NCBI GenBank assembly: GCA_947476285.1
Contig: CANJPU010000003.1
Span: 89,339-153,338, forward strand
From: Comamonadaceae bacterium
Lineage (GTDB): Bacteria; Pseudomonadota; Gammaproteobacteria; Burkholderiales; Burkholderiaceae_C
DNA: 64,000 bases
Direction: 5' to 3'
The position numbers and the translations under genes were made by a program. Below, piece after piece: positions 51,033 to 61,016 of this stretch. How positions within the stretch are numbered: the first letter of the stretch is position 1; the number at the start of each line of letters is the position of its first letter. The notes below the pieces were generated by a model that saw nothing but the letters and a program-made list of their open reading frames with translations, made no database searches and was not told where the DNA came from.

Positions 51033-52177
51033 TGCCTGGCTCGACGACGTCAGGCCGTTCCTCACCTGAGATGCCGGTTGCTGAACTCCCGTCTGAATTT
51101 CCGAGTTCGAGAGATGGGGGGCGGCAGCCGCAGCAGCCAGGGTCATGCGTGGTTCTGGATGGTTCGCTTAACCCTGACCCTGAGTCACGCGACCCGTCAG
51201 GGCTGGAATACCCGTCCCCGGCGTCGCCGGCACATACGGTGGGACCACCCAGTAGCGCTGATCTGGACCAAATACTTGCAGCCGCATATGCAGCCGCTGC
51301 GCAAGCGATCGGGGGGAACGGACCGAGCGCGGGAGGCTGGCACCCGACAAGTTCTCAGATCGCGTCCCCGCCGTCGCGGAGCGGGTCGATGGCTTCCCTG
51401 GGTTCTTCCGATAGTTCAGGCGAAGTTGTGGAAATCAAGCTCAAACGGCCGTCGCCGCAGCCTGAGGCGGTGCGCTGCCCGGCCCCCTCGCGGCCGTCGG
51501 CCAAGAAGGGGCCCCGGCGCGTGCAATTTCAACCTTTCGGGCCAGAGATAGGTGCGAGCGGCACAGACTCGGGGTTTTGCCGCCCTCCCGGAACCAGTTC
51601 GCTCGTGCCATCCGTTGCGCTGCCCCAACTCGGCGCCCACGGCGCGGCCCCGAAGCGCTTTGGGCGTCCGCCCACCTTGCTGGCGCGCGCGCCCAAACCA
51701 ACGTCTAATGGCCTGCCGTCCGACCCCTCTGCGCCAGGTCGAATGCTGCCGGATGGGCGCCATGGCGCGTTGTTGCCGCTGGTGGCGCTACGAGGTGGCG
51801 TGCCGGCTGCGCTTGTTCCGCCTGCCTTCGCTGCGGTGCCACCGAAGAAAGTGGTGCGCCTGGTAGACCGGTCCAATCTCGCCCGCGAGAAGCGCTCGGC
51901 GAAAGCAGATCCTGCGCCCAAGCGCCCAGTGGCGCCAGGATACTCAGCGCCGGCGGCCAGGCCTGCGGCCACTCGGCCTGTGCCAAGTGGTCTACGCGAG
52001 CCACCGAGGCAGTCGTGGTGGGCGCGACATGACAAACCGTTCGGTGCGCGAACGCCTCCGGTGCCGCCCGTGCCCGTTTCCGATCGGCGTTCGCGCTTGC
52101 GTCCGGAGCCTCCGCGCTTGCGTCCGAATCAGCGGGCGGGGAACTGCTCTCGCACCAAGCCCTGCGTAAGTCTTTGA
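51032..52177 (+). CDS. Ser/Pro-rich protein (module gene 2, copy 1)
   Basis: This 381-residue protein is not recognised. It is Ser/Pro-rich at the N terminus (MPGSTTSGRSSPEMPVAEL), has a short helical stretch (ADLDQILAAAYAAAAQAIGG), an acidic-Ser patch and a Pro/Arg-rich C-terminal half. It shares PVAEL near the start, SCVV, and the distinctive ARHDKPFGAR-x-P block near the C terminus with the protein encoded at 53287, so the two are paralogues that have diverged. There is no signal peptide or membrane helix. The N-terminal composition resembles type III secretion signals, which is inference only. Confidence 0.55.
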   Translation: MPGSTTSGRSSPEMPVAELPSEFPSSRDGGRQPQQPGSCVVLDGSLNPDPESRDPSGLEYPSPASPAHTVGPPSSADLDQILAAAYAAAAQAIGGNGPSAGGWHPTSSQIASPPSRSGSMASLGSSDSSGEVVEIKLKRPSPQPEAVRCPAPSRPSAKKGPRRVQFQPFGPEIGASGTDSGFCRPPGTSSLVPSVALPQLGAHGAAPKRFGRPPTLLARAPKPTSNGLPSDPSAPGRMLPDGRHGALLPLVALRGGVPAALVPPAFAAVPPKKVVRLVDRSNLAREKRSAKADPAPKRPVAPGYSAPAARPAATRPVPSGLREPPRQSWWARHDKPFGARTPPVPPVPVSDRRSRLRPEPPRLRPNQRAGNCSRTKPCVSL

Positions 52178-52194
52178 TATTTTGAGAGTTGATC

Positions 52195-52572
52195 ATGCGC
52201 CGATCTAATCCAGTCACCACAAGCGAAGCGCCTGACGACCGGAAATCACTGCGAATATCGGGCAGCCCAGGACCCGAAGTTCCCCTACCGCCAGAAGGAA
52301 GGGTGGAGCAACCATCTCCGAACCCTCCCGCCATTGCACAGCTGGACTTTTCGTTTTTGCGCTTGCATTTCCTCAGTCGGCGGCTGCGCGTACGCCCCAG
52401 GCGGCCGCGAACCGCTGGGGCGGCGTCACCGGTCTGCATGATGCCCGCGTGCTGTGCGCCCACCTCGCTCCAGCAGAACAGCCAATTCTTCCTGCCCATC
52501 TTTTTCGCAGAAAACCTGCAACTCGGACTGGCTATCAACCGCCTGGTGACTTTTCGGTCCGCCAAATGCTGA
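52195..52572 (+). CDS. Truncated Pro-rich protein (module gene 3, copy 1)
   Basis: This protein of about 125 residues resembles the start of the 295-residue protein encoded at 54577. The matching part is SLRISGSPGPEVPLPP...VEQPSPN...LDF here and CQISGSPAPDPLPA...VEKPSPE...LDF there, and the bases before both starts also match. After that the homology ends, and the frame runs into leader copy 2 (from 52502), so its C terminus is probably an accident of rearrangement. It may be a remnant. Confidence 0.45.
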   Translation: MRRSNPVTTSEAPDDRKSLRISGSPGPEVPLPPEGRVEQPSPNPPAIAQLDFSFLRLHFLSRRLRVRPRRPRTAGAASPVCMMPACCAPTSLQQNSQFFLPIFFAENLQLGLAINRLVTFRSAKC

Positions 52573-52655
52573 AAAGGCCGAAGATCACGGCCTCATACCC
52601 AGACCTGCGGCAATGCGTGCTGGAGGTTGCTGGGCGTGACGCAGAGTAAGCCGAT
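52502..52655 (+). repeat. Duplicated leader, copy 2
   Basis: This 154-base counterpart of 49408-49562 has the same blocks in the same order and also ends at GATATGCC at a start codon. A one-base length difference in the middle means the two copies are not conserved as one reading frame, which points to a regulatory or untranslated function rather than coding. Confidence 0.8.
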
Positions 52656-53246
52656 ATGCCGAACCGCCCACCTCAACCAGACCCCGGTCGTTCAAATCTG
52701 TTCAGTCGGGTTCGCCAGCCCGTCCCGCTGCCTCCTCCGCCATTGGGCGCGGCCATGTTTCACGTTCCGCTCCGGGCGATCGGATCAATCAAGATCGATG
52801 ACATGCGTTATGCCGATGTGGCGTACATCAACAAACAGTGTGGCCACGATTTCCCCAAGCGGCAGCGCCTGGAAAGGTTCGCCAAACACGTGCTGGGCGG
52901 AGATTTCGCGAAGGCCTTGTTACCGCTCAAAGGGCGCACGAGCGACTTGAATGTATTGTTGCGTCCAGACGGCATGGAAACTTTCGGGACCTGGGCCTTG
53001 GCTCAAGCGCGCACGCTCCGCCCTGGCGCGAATGAGGCGGGCAATCTTGCGCGGGAAAAGTTCATTGAAGATCTGTCGAAGTCTCTGAACCCCACCACGA
53101 CAAAGAGCGCCGATTTCGCGGGTGCGACCGCAATCAGGCCTTCGGCTGGTGGGCCAATCCAGGCAACGCCACGATCACCGAATGGCAGCCGCCGGGACTT
53201 GTTGTCGGGCGGGGCGCGCCCACGGTCTCTGGCCGCGTGTGCGTGA
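52656..53246 (+). CDS. Protein with short Pro-rich N terminus and unrecognised folded core (module gene 1, copy 2)
   Basis: This 196-residue protein follows leader copy 2. Residues 1-35 are Pro-rich (RQPVPLPPPPLGAA), residues 35 to about 150 look like a real globular domain (DDMRYADVAYINKQCGHDF, KHVLGGDFAKALLPLKGR, then a helical segment), and the tail is Ser/Arg-rich. I do not recognise the domain. Beyond the shared leader and MP start it has little visible similarity to the protein encoded at 49563, so the copies have diverged or one has been replaced. Confidence 0.6.
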   Translation: MPNRPPQPDPGRSNLFSRVRQPVPLPPPPLGAAMFHVPLRAIGSIKIDDMRYADVAYINKQCGHDFPKRQRLERFAKHVLGGDFAKALLPLKGRTSDLNVLLRPDGMETFGTWALAQARTLRPGANEAGNLAREKFIEDLSKSLNPTTTKSADFAGATAIRPSAGGPIQATPRSPNGSRRDLLSGGARPRSLAACA

Positions 53247-53286
53247 ACGCCGGGGCACGTCCCCTCTGATCGTTGGACAATCGCTC

Positions 53287-54528
53287 ATGCCCAACACCCC
53301 TAGCCCGCGTTCAAAAGCTGACTCGGAACGTTCGAGTGCAAGGAGCGGGTCACCATCCGGTTTTTCGACGGACAGTGAGAGGCCGGTCGCCGAATTGCTG
53401 CATGAGGCGGGACAAAGGTTCAAGCGCGTTGCAGTATCGAGCGATGACGAAGAGCCGTCAACGCCTAGAACGGGGTTGCAAAATTCTTGCGTGGTGGAGG
53501 ATGCTTCACCCGGCGCTTCACCCGGCGCGCCACTACCTCCGCTACCGGTGTCGCTCCCATCGACGCGGAGGTCAGATTCCTCATCCGCATCCATGCAGCA
53601 GGGGTCGTCGAGAGGAGGTTGCTTTGGATCACAGAGATCCGAGCTCGGTTCGGATGCGCCTGGCGCGCCGGTGTGTCACATGCCAGAGATTCCGACCGGC
53701 CCCCAAAGGCGAACCGGGAAACTTGAAGGATTTCCGGGGGGTTTGAGAAACTCGGTCGGACCCAAGACGCCTTGTTTATCGCGGCCGAAGCCGGGTCATC
53801 CAGCCCATATACTTCGGGCCGTGTGGGCTGCAGAAAATGGCCCAGGCCGGCCGGGTGCGACAAGCCCGGATGGCAGGCGGTCGACACAGTCGCCGTTTTT
53901 TGGGGGCCCAGTTCACCTATTGACGATCGTGCCGCCGCCTCCGCTGGGGGAAGTTGTGAAAGACGGGCGGGCTTCGCCCGGAACGAGTTCCGCGCCCAAG
54001 ATGCGCTACGTCGCTCCTTCAGAGTTGTCGGCAGCGACGCCCCCAATTCACGCGCGCTCTCCCGTAAGAGGCGGTGCGGGTGCTGCGGAGAAGCCACCCC
54101 AGAGGCCGATCCTCCCTGCTCTTCTACCCAAGTCGCCCAGCTACCGGCGTCCACCATTCGTGCAAGTGCGCGCCTGCGGGCCTCTGCCCGGGGTGCAGCG
54201 GCCCAATCCCAATGCGCCAAGCCGCGTGGCGCCTCCAGCGCGCACGGGTACCGCGATTCCACCAATGAGGCCAAGACCTTGCGCGCTGGCCCCTGGCTCA
54301 GCGCTTCCCGCGCCACCGGCGCCCACGCCTGCGCTGCCGCCGAGGGTGGCGGCACTTGTTGCCCAGTCTGCTCACGCGCGCGGCGCCGGCGCCTCCGCGT
54401 GGATGCCGGGCCGGGCTCGACATGACAAACCGTTCGGAGCGCGCATGCCTGCGTTGCTGGCGCGCCCTACTCCTACTGCCAGTGCGCTAAGGTCCCCCCT
54501 GTCACGCTCGATCAGAGGTCCGGCATGA
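53287..54528 (+). CDS. Ser/Pro-rich protein (module gene 2, copy 2)
   Basis: This 413-residue protein is unrecognised. It begins with a Ser-rich, weakly charged stretch (MPNTPSPRSKADSERSSARS), then PVAELLHEAGQRF, an acidic-Ser patch (VAVSSDDEEPSTP) and a long Pro-rich region. It shares PVAEL, SCVV and ARHDKPFGAR-x-P with the protein at 51032. The ATG at 53287 is preferred over an in-frame upstream extension that overlaps the previous gene. There is no signal peptide or membrane helix. Confidence 0.55.
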   Translation: MPNTPSPRSKADSERSSARSGSPSGFSTDSERPVAELLHEAGQRFKRVAVSSDDEEPSTPRTGLQNSCVVEDASPGASPGAPLPPLPVSLPSTRRSDSSSASMQQGSSRGGCFGSQRSELGSDAPGAPVCHMPEIPTGPQRRTGKLEGFPGGLRNSVGPKTPCLSRPKPGHPAHILRAVWAAENGPGRPGATSPDGRRSTQSPFFGGPVHLLTIVPPPPLGEVVKDGRASPGTSSAPKMRYVAPSELSAATPPIHARSPVRGGAGAAEKPPQRPILPALLPKSPSYRRPPFVQVRACGPLPGVQRPNPNAPSRVAPPARTGTAIPPMRPRPCALAPGSALPAPPAPTPALPPRVAALVAQSAHARGAGASAWMPGRARHDKPFGARMPALLARPTPTASALRSPLSRSIRGPA

Positions 54529-54576
54529 ACGGGGCTGAGCCCACGGGAAACATTTGATATTTTTCTAGAGTCAATC

Positions 54577-55464
54577 ATGCCCACACATAATTTATCCAAG
54601 GGACGCGCGGCGTCTGCAAGTTCGGCACCTGCCAGTCCGGCGCCATGTCAGATTTCCGGTAGCCCGGCCCCAGACCCTTTGCCAGCAGTGGCAAGCGTGG
54701 AGAAGCCGTCACCGGAGGGGGTGCGCAGACAGCCCTCTGTGCCGCCGTTGGATTTCACGCCGCTTGCGAGGTTGAAGCAGCCCGTCGGCGGGCCGGTTGT
54801 TGCAGTGGGTCAATCAGATGGAGCGAAACTGTTTGGCTCCGTTGACACCAGTTCAGCCTCTTCGACAAGATCGACGGCATCGGGCATCTCAACAACGAGG
54901 GTTGTGTTCCACGAGACGCAACTCTCGACTTTGCGTACGCCGAACGCGCCCAAGGCGTACGGTGGCGGCCTGACGCAGCGGCCGTTGGGAACGCCTGTAA
55001 GAATATTCCAGGCACCTGTTGTGCCATCGACGGAGCCTCAGCGTGGGCACCGTCCTACCCGCGTGAAGCCAGCGGCGACCGAGACTGCATTGCCGCAGCA
55101 CCCAGCGCCCTCGCCGCACGCCTCTCAATCACGTTTCCAGCATCATCAATTGCCCACGGGGGCCGCGCCATCACGGGCGACTGGTGCTGGACATGGCCTT
55201 GAATTTGGCGCTCGCCCCCTTCAGGGCGGCGCACTATGGCCGCTGGACAATCCCGACATGCTGCCGGTCAACGCGGGGCGGATGTCGCCGCGCTGCCAGA
55301 CTGTGGCGCCCAAGGTGATTTCAGAGAACAGGGCGCCTGTGACTCCTCTTCGTGGTCGCTTCAGGGGTCAGCCTGGACCCGTCACCGGTTCAGGGGCGCC
55401 CGTTCACCGTCCGCCAGTGCCCGCCCCTGCACGCGGCCCCTCCCGCGGCGGCGTTGCCTTGTGA
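54577..55464 (+). CDS. Pro-rich protein (module gene 3, copy 2)
   Basis: This 295-residue protein has a Ser/Ala/Pro-rich start (MPTHNLSKGRAASASSAPAS), the ISGSP...KPSPE...LDF block shared with the truncated gene at 52195, a Ser/Thr-rich middle (DTSSASSTRSTASG) and a Pro/Arg-rich end. TTTGATATTT lies 14 bases before the start, as it does 12 bases before the copy at 52195. No known domain is seen. It is the last gene of the island; the 176 bases to argC hold nothing I can name. Confidence 0.55.
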   Translation: MPTHNLSKGRAASASSAPASPAPCQISGSPAPDPLPAVASVEKPSPEGVRRQPSVPPLDFTPLARLKQPVGGPVVAVGQSDGAKLFGSVDTSSASSTRSTASGISTTRVVFHETQLSTLRTPNAPKAYGGGLTQRPLGTPVRIFQAPVVPSTEPQRGHRPTRVKPAATETALPQHPAPSPHASQSRFQHHQLPTGAAPSRATGAGHGLEFGARPLQGGALWPLDNPDMLPVNAGRMSPRCQTVAPKVISENRAPVTPLRGRFRGQPGPVTGSGAPVHRPPVPAPARGPSRGGVAL

Positions 55465-55640
55465 ACAAAACTACGGATCGTCAAACTTAAGCTTTGCCAG
55501 CCTGCCATCATCATCCGTATCGGGACCTTGGCGGCCCATGGAGGTTCCGAGGGCCCTCAGACCTGGTGAGAATCGGATAAGGGCGCGCCTGGGCTGGCCG
55601 TGGCTGTGGGTTGGCGGGGCGTGCGCGGCCCCTATAGCGT

Positions 55641-56561
55641 TCATACCTTGAGCATCAGCCTGAGGTTTTGCACCGCCGCCCCACTCGCCCCCTTGCCCAG
55701 GTTGTCCAGCCGCGCGATCAGCACGGCTTGGTGGTGGGTTTCGTTGGCGTAGACGTGCAGCTCCATCTTGTTGGTGTCGTTCAGCGCCAGCGCATCGAGC
55801 TTGCCGTTGTCGGTGGCGGGCTGCACGCTGACCCATTCGCTGCCGGCGTAGTGCGCAGCCAGCGCATCGTGCAGTTCAGCCGCCTTGGGTTGGCCGGGCA
55901 GCATGTCCAGGTGCAGGGGCAGTTGCACCAGCATGCCCTGGCGAAAATTTCCGACCGAGGGGATGAAGATGGGCCGGCGCGTCAGGCCGGTGTATTGCAT
56001 GATTTCGGGCAGGTGCTTGTGCGTAAGGCCAAGGCCATAGACCTCGAAGGCTGGTGCGGTGCCGGCCTCGTAGGCTTCGATCATGCTGCGCCCACCACCC
56101 GAATAGCCGCTGACAGAGGGCAGCGCCAGGGGGAAGTCTTTTGGGATGAACCCAGCGTCCACCAGGGGGCGCAGCAAGGCGATGGCGCCGGTGGCGTAGC
56201 AGCCGGGGTTGCTCACCCGCGTAGCGCGGGCCACGGCCTCGCGCTGGCCGGGGGCGAGTTCAGGAAAACCGAAGGTCCAGCCCGGTGCGGTGCGGTGCGC
56301 GGTGGAGGCATCGATGATGCGCGGGCCGTGGCCACTGGTGCGCTCGATGTCGTCGATCACCGCCACGGATTCGCGCGCTGCGTCGTCGTGCAGACACAAG
56401 ATCACCAGATCAACTGCGGCCATCAGTTCGCGCTTGGCGTTGGCGTCCTTGCGCAGTTCGGGCGCGATGCTCACTACCTCGATCTGAGGCATTGTCGCCA
56501 GCCGCTCGCGGATCTGCAGGCCGGTGGTGCCGGCTTCTCCGTCAATGAAGACCTTGGCCAT
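55641..56561 (-). CDS. argC: N-acetyl-gamma-glutamyl-phosphate reductase (type 2)
   Basis: ArgC reduces N-acetylglutamyl phosphate in arginine synthesis. The 306-residue protein matches the shorter type 2 class: nucleotide motif [15 protein letters not shown] near the start, catalytic Cys in [30 protein letters not shown] and the His in [11 protein letters not shown]. The ATG at 56561 ([11 protein letters not shown]) is chosen over an in-frame upstream extension of 19 codons. It is convergent with the Pro-rich island and divergent from sucC. Confidence 0.93.
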   Translation of the reverse strand: MAKVFIDGEAGTTGLQIRERLATMPQIEVVSIAPELRKDANAKRELMAAVDLVILCLHDDAARESVAVIDDIERTSGHGPRIIDASTAHRTAPGWTFGFPELAPGQREAVARATRVSNPGCYATGAIALLRPLVDAGFIPKDFPLALPSVSGYSGGGRSMIEAYEAGTAPAFEVYGLGLTHKHLPEIMQYTGLTRRPIFIPSVGNFRQGMLVQLPLHLDMLPGQPKAAELHDALAAHYAGSEWVSVQPATDNGKLDALALNDTNKMELHVYANETHHQAVLIARLDNLGKGASGAAVQNLRLMLKV

Positions 56562-56789
56562 TTGCGATTTCTTTCTTGCTGCTGTAAGAGTAGCGGAAGC
56601 ATTGGTGCATTGCACCATGATACAGTTGCGCGCGGTTCGCTTCCGGCAGGCCAGCCCAGGCTCGGCCTAGTCGTCAGGCACAATCCCACCCGTTCCAAGA
56701 AGTATCGCTATGCTCCCCCACGCTCTCAATCGTACGCTGGCCCATGCGGGTCCGTTCGCCTCCTCTGAGGCGGCTTTGCAGGAGGCCCA

Positions 56790-57956
<1,167 letters not shown>

Positions 57957-57965
57957 GGACACATC

Positions 57966-58859
57966 ATGGCTATCTACATCAACAAAGACACCCGGGTCAT
58001 CACCCAGGGCATCACCGGCAAGACCGGGCAGTTTCACACCGAGAAGTGCCAGGAATATGCCAACGGCAAAAATTGTTTCGTGGCCGGCGTGAACCCCAAG
58101 AAGGCCGGCGAGAAAATTTTCAACATCCCGATCTTCTCCTCGGTCAAGGAGGCCAAGGCAGAGACCGGCGCGACCGTCTCGGTCATCTACGTGCCCCCAG
58201 CGGGCGCCGCCGCCGCCATCTGGGAAGCCGTGCAGGCCGATCTCGATCTGGCCATCTGCATCACCGAGGGCATTCCGGTCAAGGACATGCTGGAGGTTCG
58301 CAACCGCATGAAGGCCAAGGAAGCCGCAGGCGGCAAACAGACCTTGCTACTGGGCCCCAACTGCCCCGGCTTGATCACGCCCGAGGAAATCAAGATCGGC
58401 ATCATGCCCGGCCACATTCACCGCAAGGGCCGCATCGGCGTGGTCAGCCGCTCGGGCACGCTCACCTATGAAGCGGTGGCGCAGCTCACTGAAATCGGCC
58501 TGGGCCAGTCAAGCGCCGTGGGCATTGGCGGCGACCCGATCAATGGCTTGAAGCATATCGACGTGATGAAGGCCTTCAACGACGATCCCGATACCGATGC
58601 GGTCATCATGATCGGCGAGATCGGCGGCCCGGACGAAGCCGAGGCCGCGCGCTGGTGCAAGGCCAACATGAAGAAGCCCATCGTTGGTTTCATCGCCGGC
58701 GTGACTGCGCCCGCGGGCAAGCGCATGGGCCATGCGGGCGCATTGATCTCCGGCGGCGCCGACACGGCCGATGCCAAGCTGGCGATCATGGAAGAGTGCG
58801 GCTTCAAGGTCACACGCAACCCTTCCGAGATGGCCAAGCTGCTCAAAGCCTTGCTGTAA
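57966..58859 (+). CDS. sucD: Succinyl-CoA synthetase alpha subunit
   Basis: This is the alpha subunit (297 residues). It has the CoA-binding segment [43 protein letters not shown] and the phospho-His loop [13 protein letters not shown]. It starts 9 bases after sucC and is followed by a strong terminator. Confidence 0.97.
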   Translation: MAIYINKDTRVITQGITGKTGQFHTEKCQEYANGKNCFVAGVNPKKAGEKIFNIPIFSSVKEAKAETGATVSVIYVPPAGAAAAIWEAVQADLDLAICITEGIPVKDMLEVRNRMKAKEAAGGKQTLLLGPNCPGLITPEEIKIGIMPGHIHRKGRIGVVSRSGTLTYEAVAQLTEIGLGQSSAVGIGGDPINGLKHIDVMKAFNDDPDTDAVIMIGEIGGPDEAEAARWCKANMKKPIVGFIAGVTAPAGKRMGHAGALISGGADTADAKLAIMEECGFKVTRNPSEMAKLLKALL

Positions 58860-58921
58860 GGTCAATTACCGAGTCCGGCTCGCCTCTAGGCCGGTACACT
58901 GCAGCCTCCAAACAAAAAAAG

Positions 58922-58953
58922 AAGCGCCCAAACAACGGCTTGGGCGCTTTTTT
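58922..58953 (+). terminator. Rho-independent terminator after sucD
   Basis: A perfect 10-bp stem (AAGCGCCCAA / TTGGGCGCTT) with an 8-base loop is followed directly by a T-run and preceded by an A-run, so it may act in both directions. Confidence 0.92.
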
Positions 58954-58978
58954 GTATTAATAACATTGGAGTACAACA

Positions 58979-59668
58979 GTGGAAATGCTTCAGAGCCCGG
59001 ATTTCTGGATCGGTCTGCTCAAGATCATCTGGATCAACATCATCCTTTCCGGTGACAACGCCGTAGTGATTGCGCTGGCGGCGCGGTCGCTACCGCCTCA
59101 GCAGCAGCGCACTGCGGTGTTCTGGGGCTCGGGCGCGGCAGTGGTGTTGCGAATTGCCCTTACGGTGGTCGCAGCGCAGTTGTTGGCCTTGCCCTACCTG
59201 CAAATCGTGGGCGGCTTGCTGCTGCTGTGGATTGGCACTCAGCTACTGGGTGACGAAGACGAAGGCGAGGGCGAATCCAAGGAATACGGCTCGATGATGG
59301 CGGCCATTCGCACCATCCTGATAGCCGACCTGGTGATGAGCCTTGACAACGTGATTGCAGTGGCCGCTGCCGCCAAGGGCAGTATGACGCTGCTGGTTCT
59401 GGGCCTGGCCATCAGCATCCCGCTGGTCATCTTTGGCAGTACGCTCATGATCAAACTGATGGAGCGCTTCCCCATCATCGTGGTGTTGGGTGCTGCGCTG
59501 ATCGGGTGGGTCGGTGGCGAGACCATCGTCAGCGACACGATCTTCAAGGATGTGGTGCAGGCAAATCCCTGGATGCACTATGCGGGCGCGGCGATTGGGG
59601 TGGTGCTGGTTGTCGGTATCGGCAAGCTTATACAGGCCAGAGCCCGAGCAAAAACCGAATCCAGTTGA
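58979..59668 (+). CDS. TerC-family integral membrane protein
   Basis: This TerC/YjbE-type protein of 229 residues has seven membrane helices and the family's acidic motifs: SGDNAVVIALAA in the second helix and DLVMSLDNVIAVAAAA in the middle, repeated Asp-Asn sites thought to bind metal ions. An acidic loop (GDEDEGEGESKE) separates the halves. The call uses the GTG at 58979, with ATTGGAG upstream. Relatives have been linked to manganese export or tellurite resistance; no riboswitch-like leader is apparent in the short upstream gap. Confidence 0.9.
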   Translation: MEMLQSPDFWIGLLKIIWINIILSGDNAVVIALAARSLPPQQQRTAVFWGSGAAVVLRIALTVVAAQLLALPYLQIVGGLLLLWIGTQLLGDEDEGEGESKEYGSMMAAIRTILIADLVMSLDNVIAVAAAAKGSMTLLVLGLAISIPLVIFGSTLMIKLMERFPIIVVLGAALIGWVGGETIVSDTIFKDVVQANPWMHYAGAAIGVVLVVGIGKLIQARARAKTESS

Positions 59669-59873
59669 CTGCGCGCGGCCTGCACGGCGGCGGCGCTGGT
59701 GTGCAGGTCTGCAACAAAATGTATGCGCCATATGGCAAAGTCTCTTGTCCAGCGCATTTCCCTCTGTTAACGTCCAACCGGGAGGCGTTTTCCGGTCGCG
59801 AGAAGTGTCGCGGGCGTGGAGTGCTGCGTAAATTCCGCAGCATTGAGACCTTTTTCTACAAGAGGGGCGGGCA

Positions 59874-60974
59874 GTGAGCACATCGTCATCGAAAAAGCTG
59901 AGCCAGTTCTGGCGAGCGGACTGGTTCGTCGCCTTGCTGATTGTGCTGGCGGTGGTCGTCCTCAATCAAACCACGGATGTGATTGGCACGCTCGAGCGCC
60001 GTTTCTACGATTTCGGCAGCACCAGCAGCGGACGCCAACCATCAGACCGCGTGGCAGTCATCGCCATCGACGACCAAAGCATAGCCAACATCGGGCGCTG
60101 GCCCTGGCCGCGCGACGTGCACGCCCAGTTGATCGACCAACTTGCGGCGGCCAAGGCCAAGACCATCGTCTATACGACCTTCTTCTTTGAGCCACAAACT
60201 GACCGCGGCCTGGTTTTCATTCGCAAGATGAGGGAGGCGCTCACTGCGGGTACAGGTGGCCAGAGTGGCTCGGCCGAGGCATTGGGCAAGCTTATCGCGG
60301 AGGCTGAAGTCACGCTGGATACCGACGCCAAACTGGCCAACAGCATGGGCAAAGCCGGCAACGTGTTGTTGCCCTCTGTCTATGTGCTGGGCGAACCCCA
60401 GGGTAAGCCTGACCAGCCGCTGCCGGCGTTTGTGGCGCGCAGCGCAATGGACGAAGCCAGTGGCTTCTCAGTTCCTGCCGTGCGTGGCCAATACCCGCTT
60501 GAGTCGCTTGGCAAGGCCGCAGCAGGTATCGGCCACCTCAATCAGCTCAACGACGTCGATGGCGCAGTGCGCGACGACCCACTGTTGGTCAATTTTTACG
60601 GCAAGGCCGTTCCCTCGATGGCTTTGCTCGCGGCGGCCCGCAGTCTCAATCTTGGCCCCGGCGACATCAAGATCAACGCAGGCGAATCAGTGCAGGTTGG
60701 AAAGCTCAAGGTCAAGACAGACGAGTCCGCGCGCATGTTGCCTCAGTTCTACAAGGGCAAGGATGGCAAGCCCGCCTTCGCGGTGGACTCCTTCTACGAT
60801 ATCCTGAGCGGCAAGATTCCGGCCAGCAAGTACACCGACAAGATCGTTCTGGTGGGGGCCACTGCAGCAGGAGTGGGCACCACCTTTGCCACGCCGGGCT
60901 ACGCCGGGTTGTCACCCGCGGAGATGATGGCGCACATCACTTCCAGCATCTTGAGCGAGCATTTCATTGTTTAG
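59874..60974 (+). CDS. CHASE2 sensor part of a split Ser/Thr kinase
   Basis: This 366-residue product has one N-terminal membrane helix (WFVALLIVLAVVVLNQ) and an extracytoplasmic CHASE2 domain (RFYDFGSTSSGRQPSDRVAVIAIDDQSI to VLVGATAAGVGTTFATPGYAGLSPAEMMAH). It ends at a TAG (60972-60974) directly after ILSEHFIV. The same frame then continues for 14 codons into the kinase reading frame, so this is the sensor half of what is normally one CHASE2-kinase protein. Without the kinase, it would be a sensor with no output. The start is a GTG with a purine-rich upstream stretch. Confidence 0.85.
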   Translation: MSTSSSKKLSQFWRADWFVALLIVLAVVVLNQTTDVIGTLERRFYDFGSTSSGRQPSDRVAVIAIDDQSIANIGRWPWPRDVHAQLIDQLAAAKAKTIVYTTFFFEPQTDRGLVFIRKMREALTAGTGGQSGSAEALGKLIAEAEVTLDTDAKLANSMGKAGNVLLPSVYVLGEPQGKPDQPLPAFVARSAMDEASGFSVPAVRGQYPLESLGKAAAGIGHLNQLNDVDGAVRDDPLLVNFYGKAVPSMALLAAARSLNLGPGDIKINAGESVQVGKLKVKTDESARMLPQFYKGKDGKPAFAVDSFYDILSGKIPASKYTDKIVLVGATAAGVGTTFATPGYAGLSPAEMMAHITSSILSEHFIV

Positions 60975-61016
60975 CCTGCATGGGGCACCTGGGCAGCGCT
61001 GGCGGCTTTCATCCTG

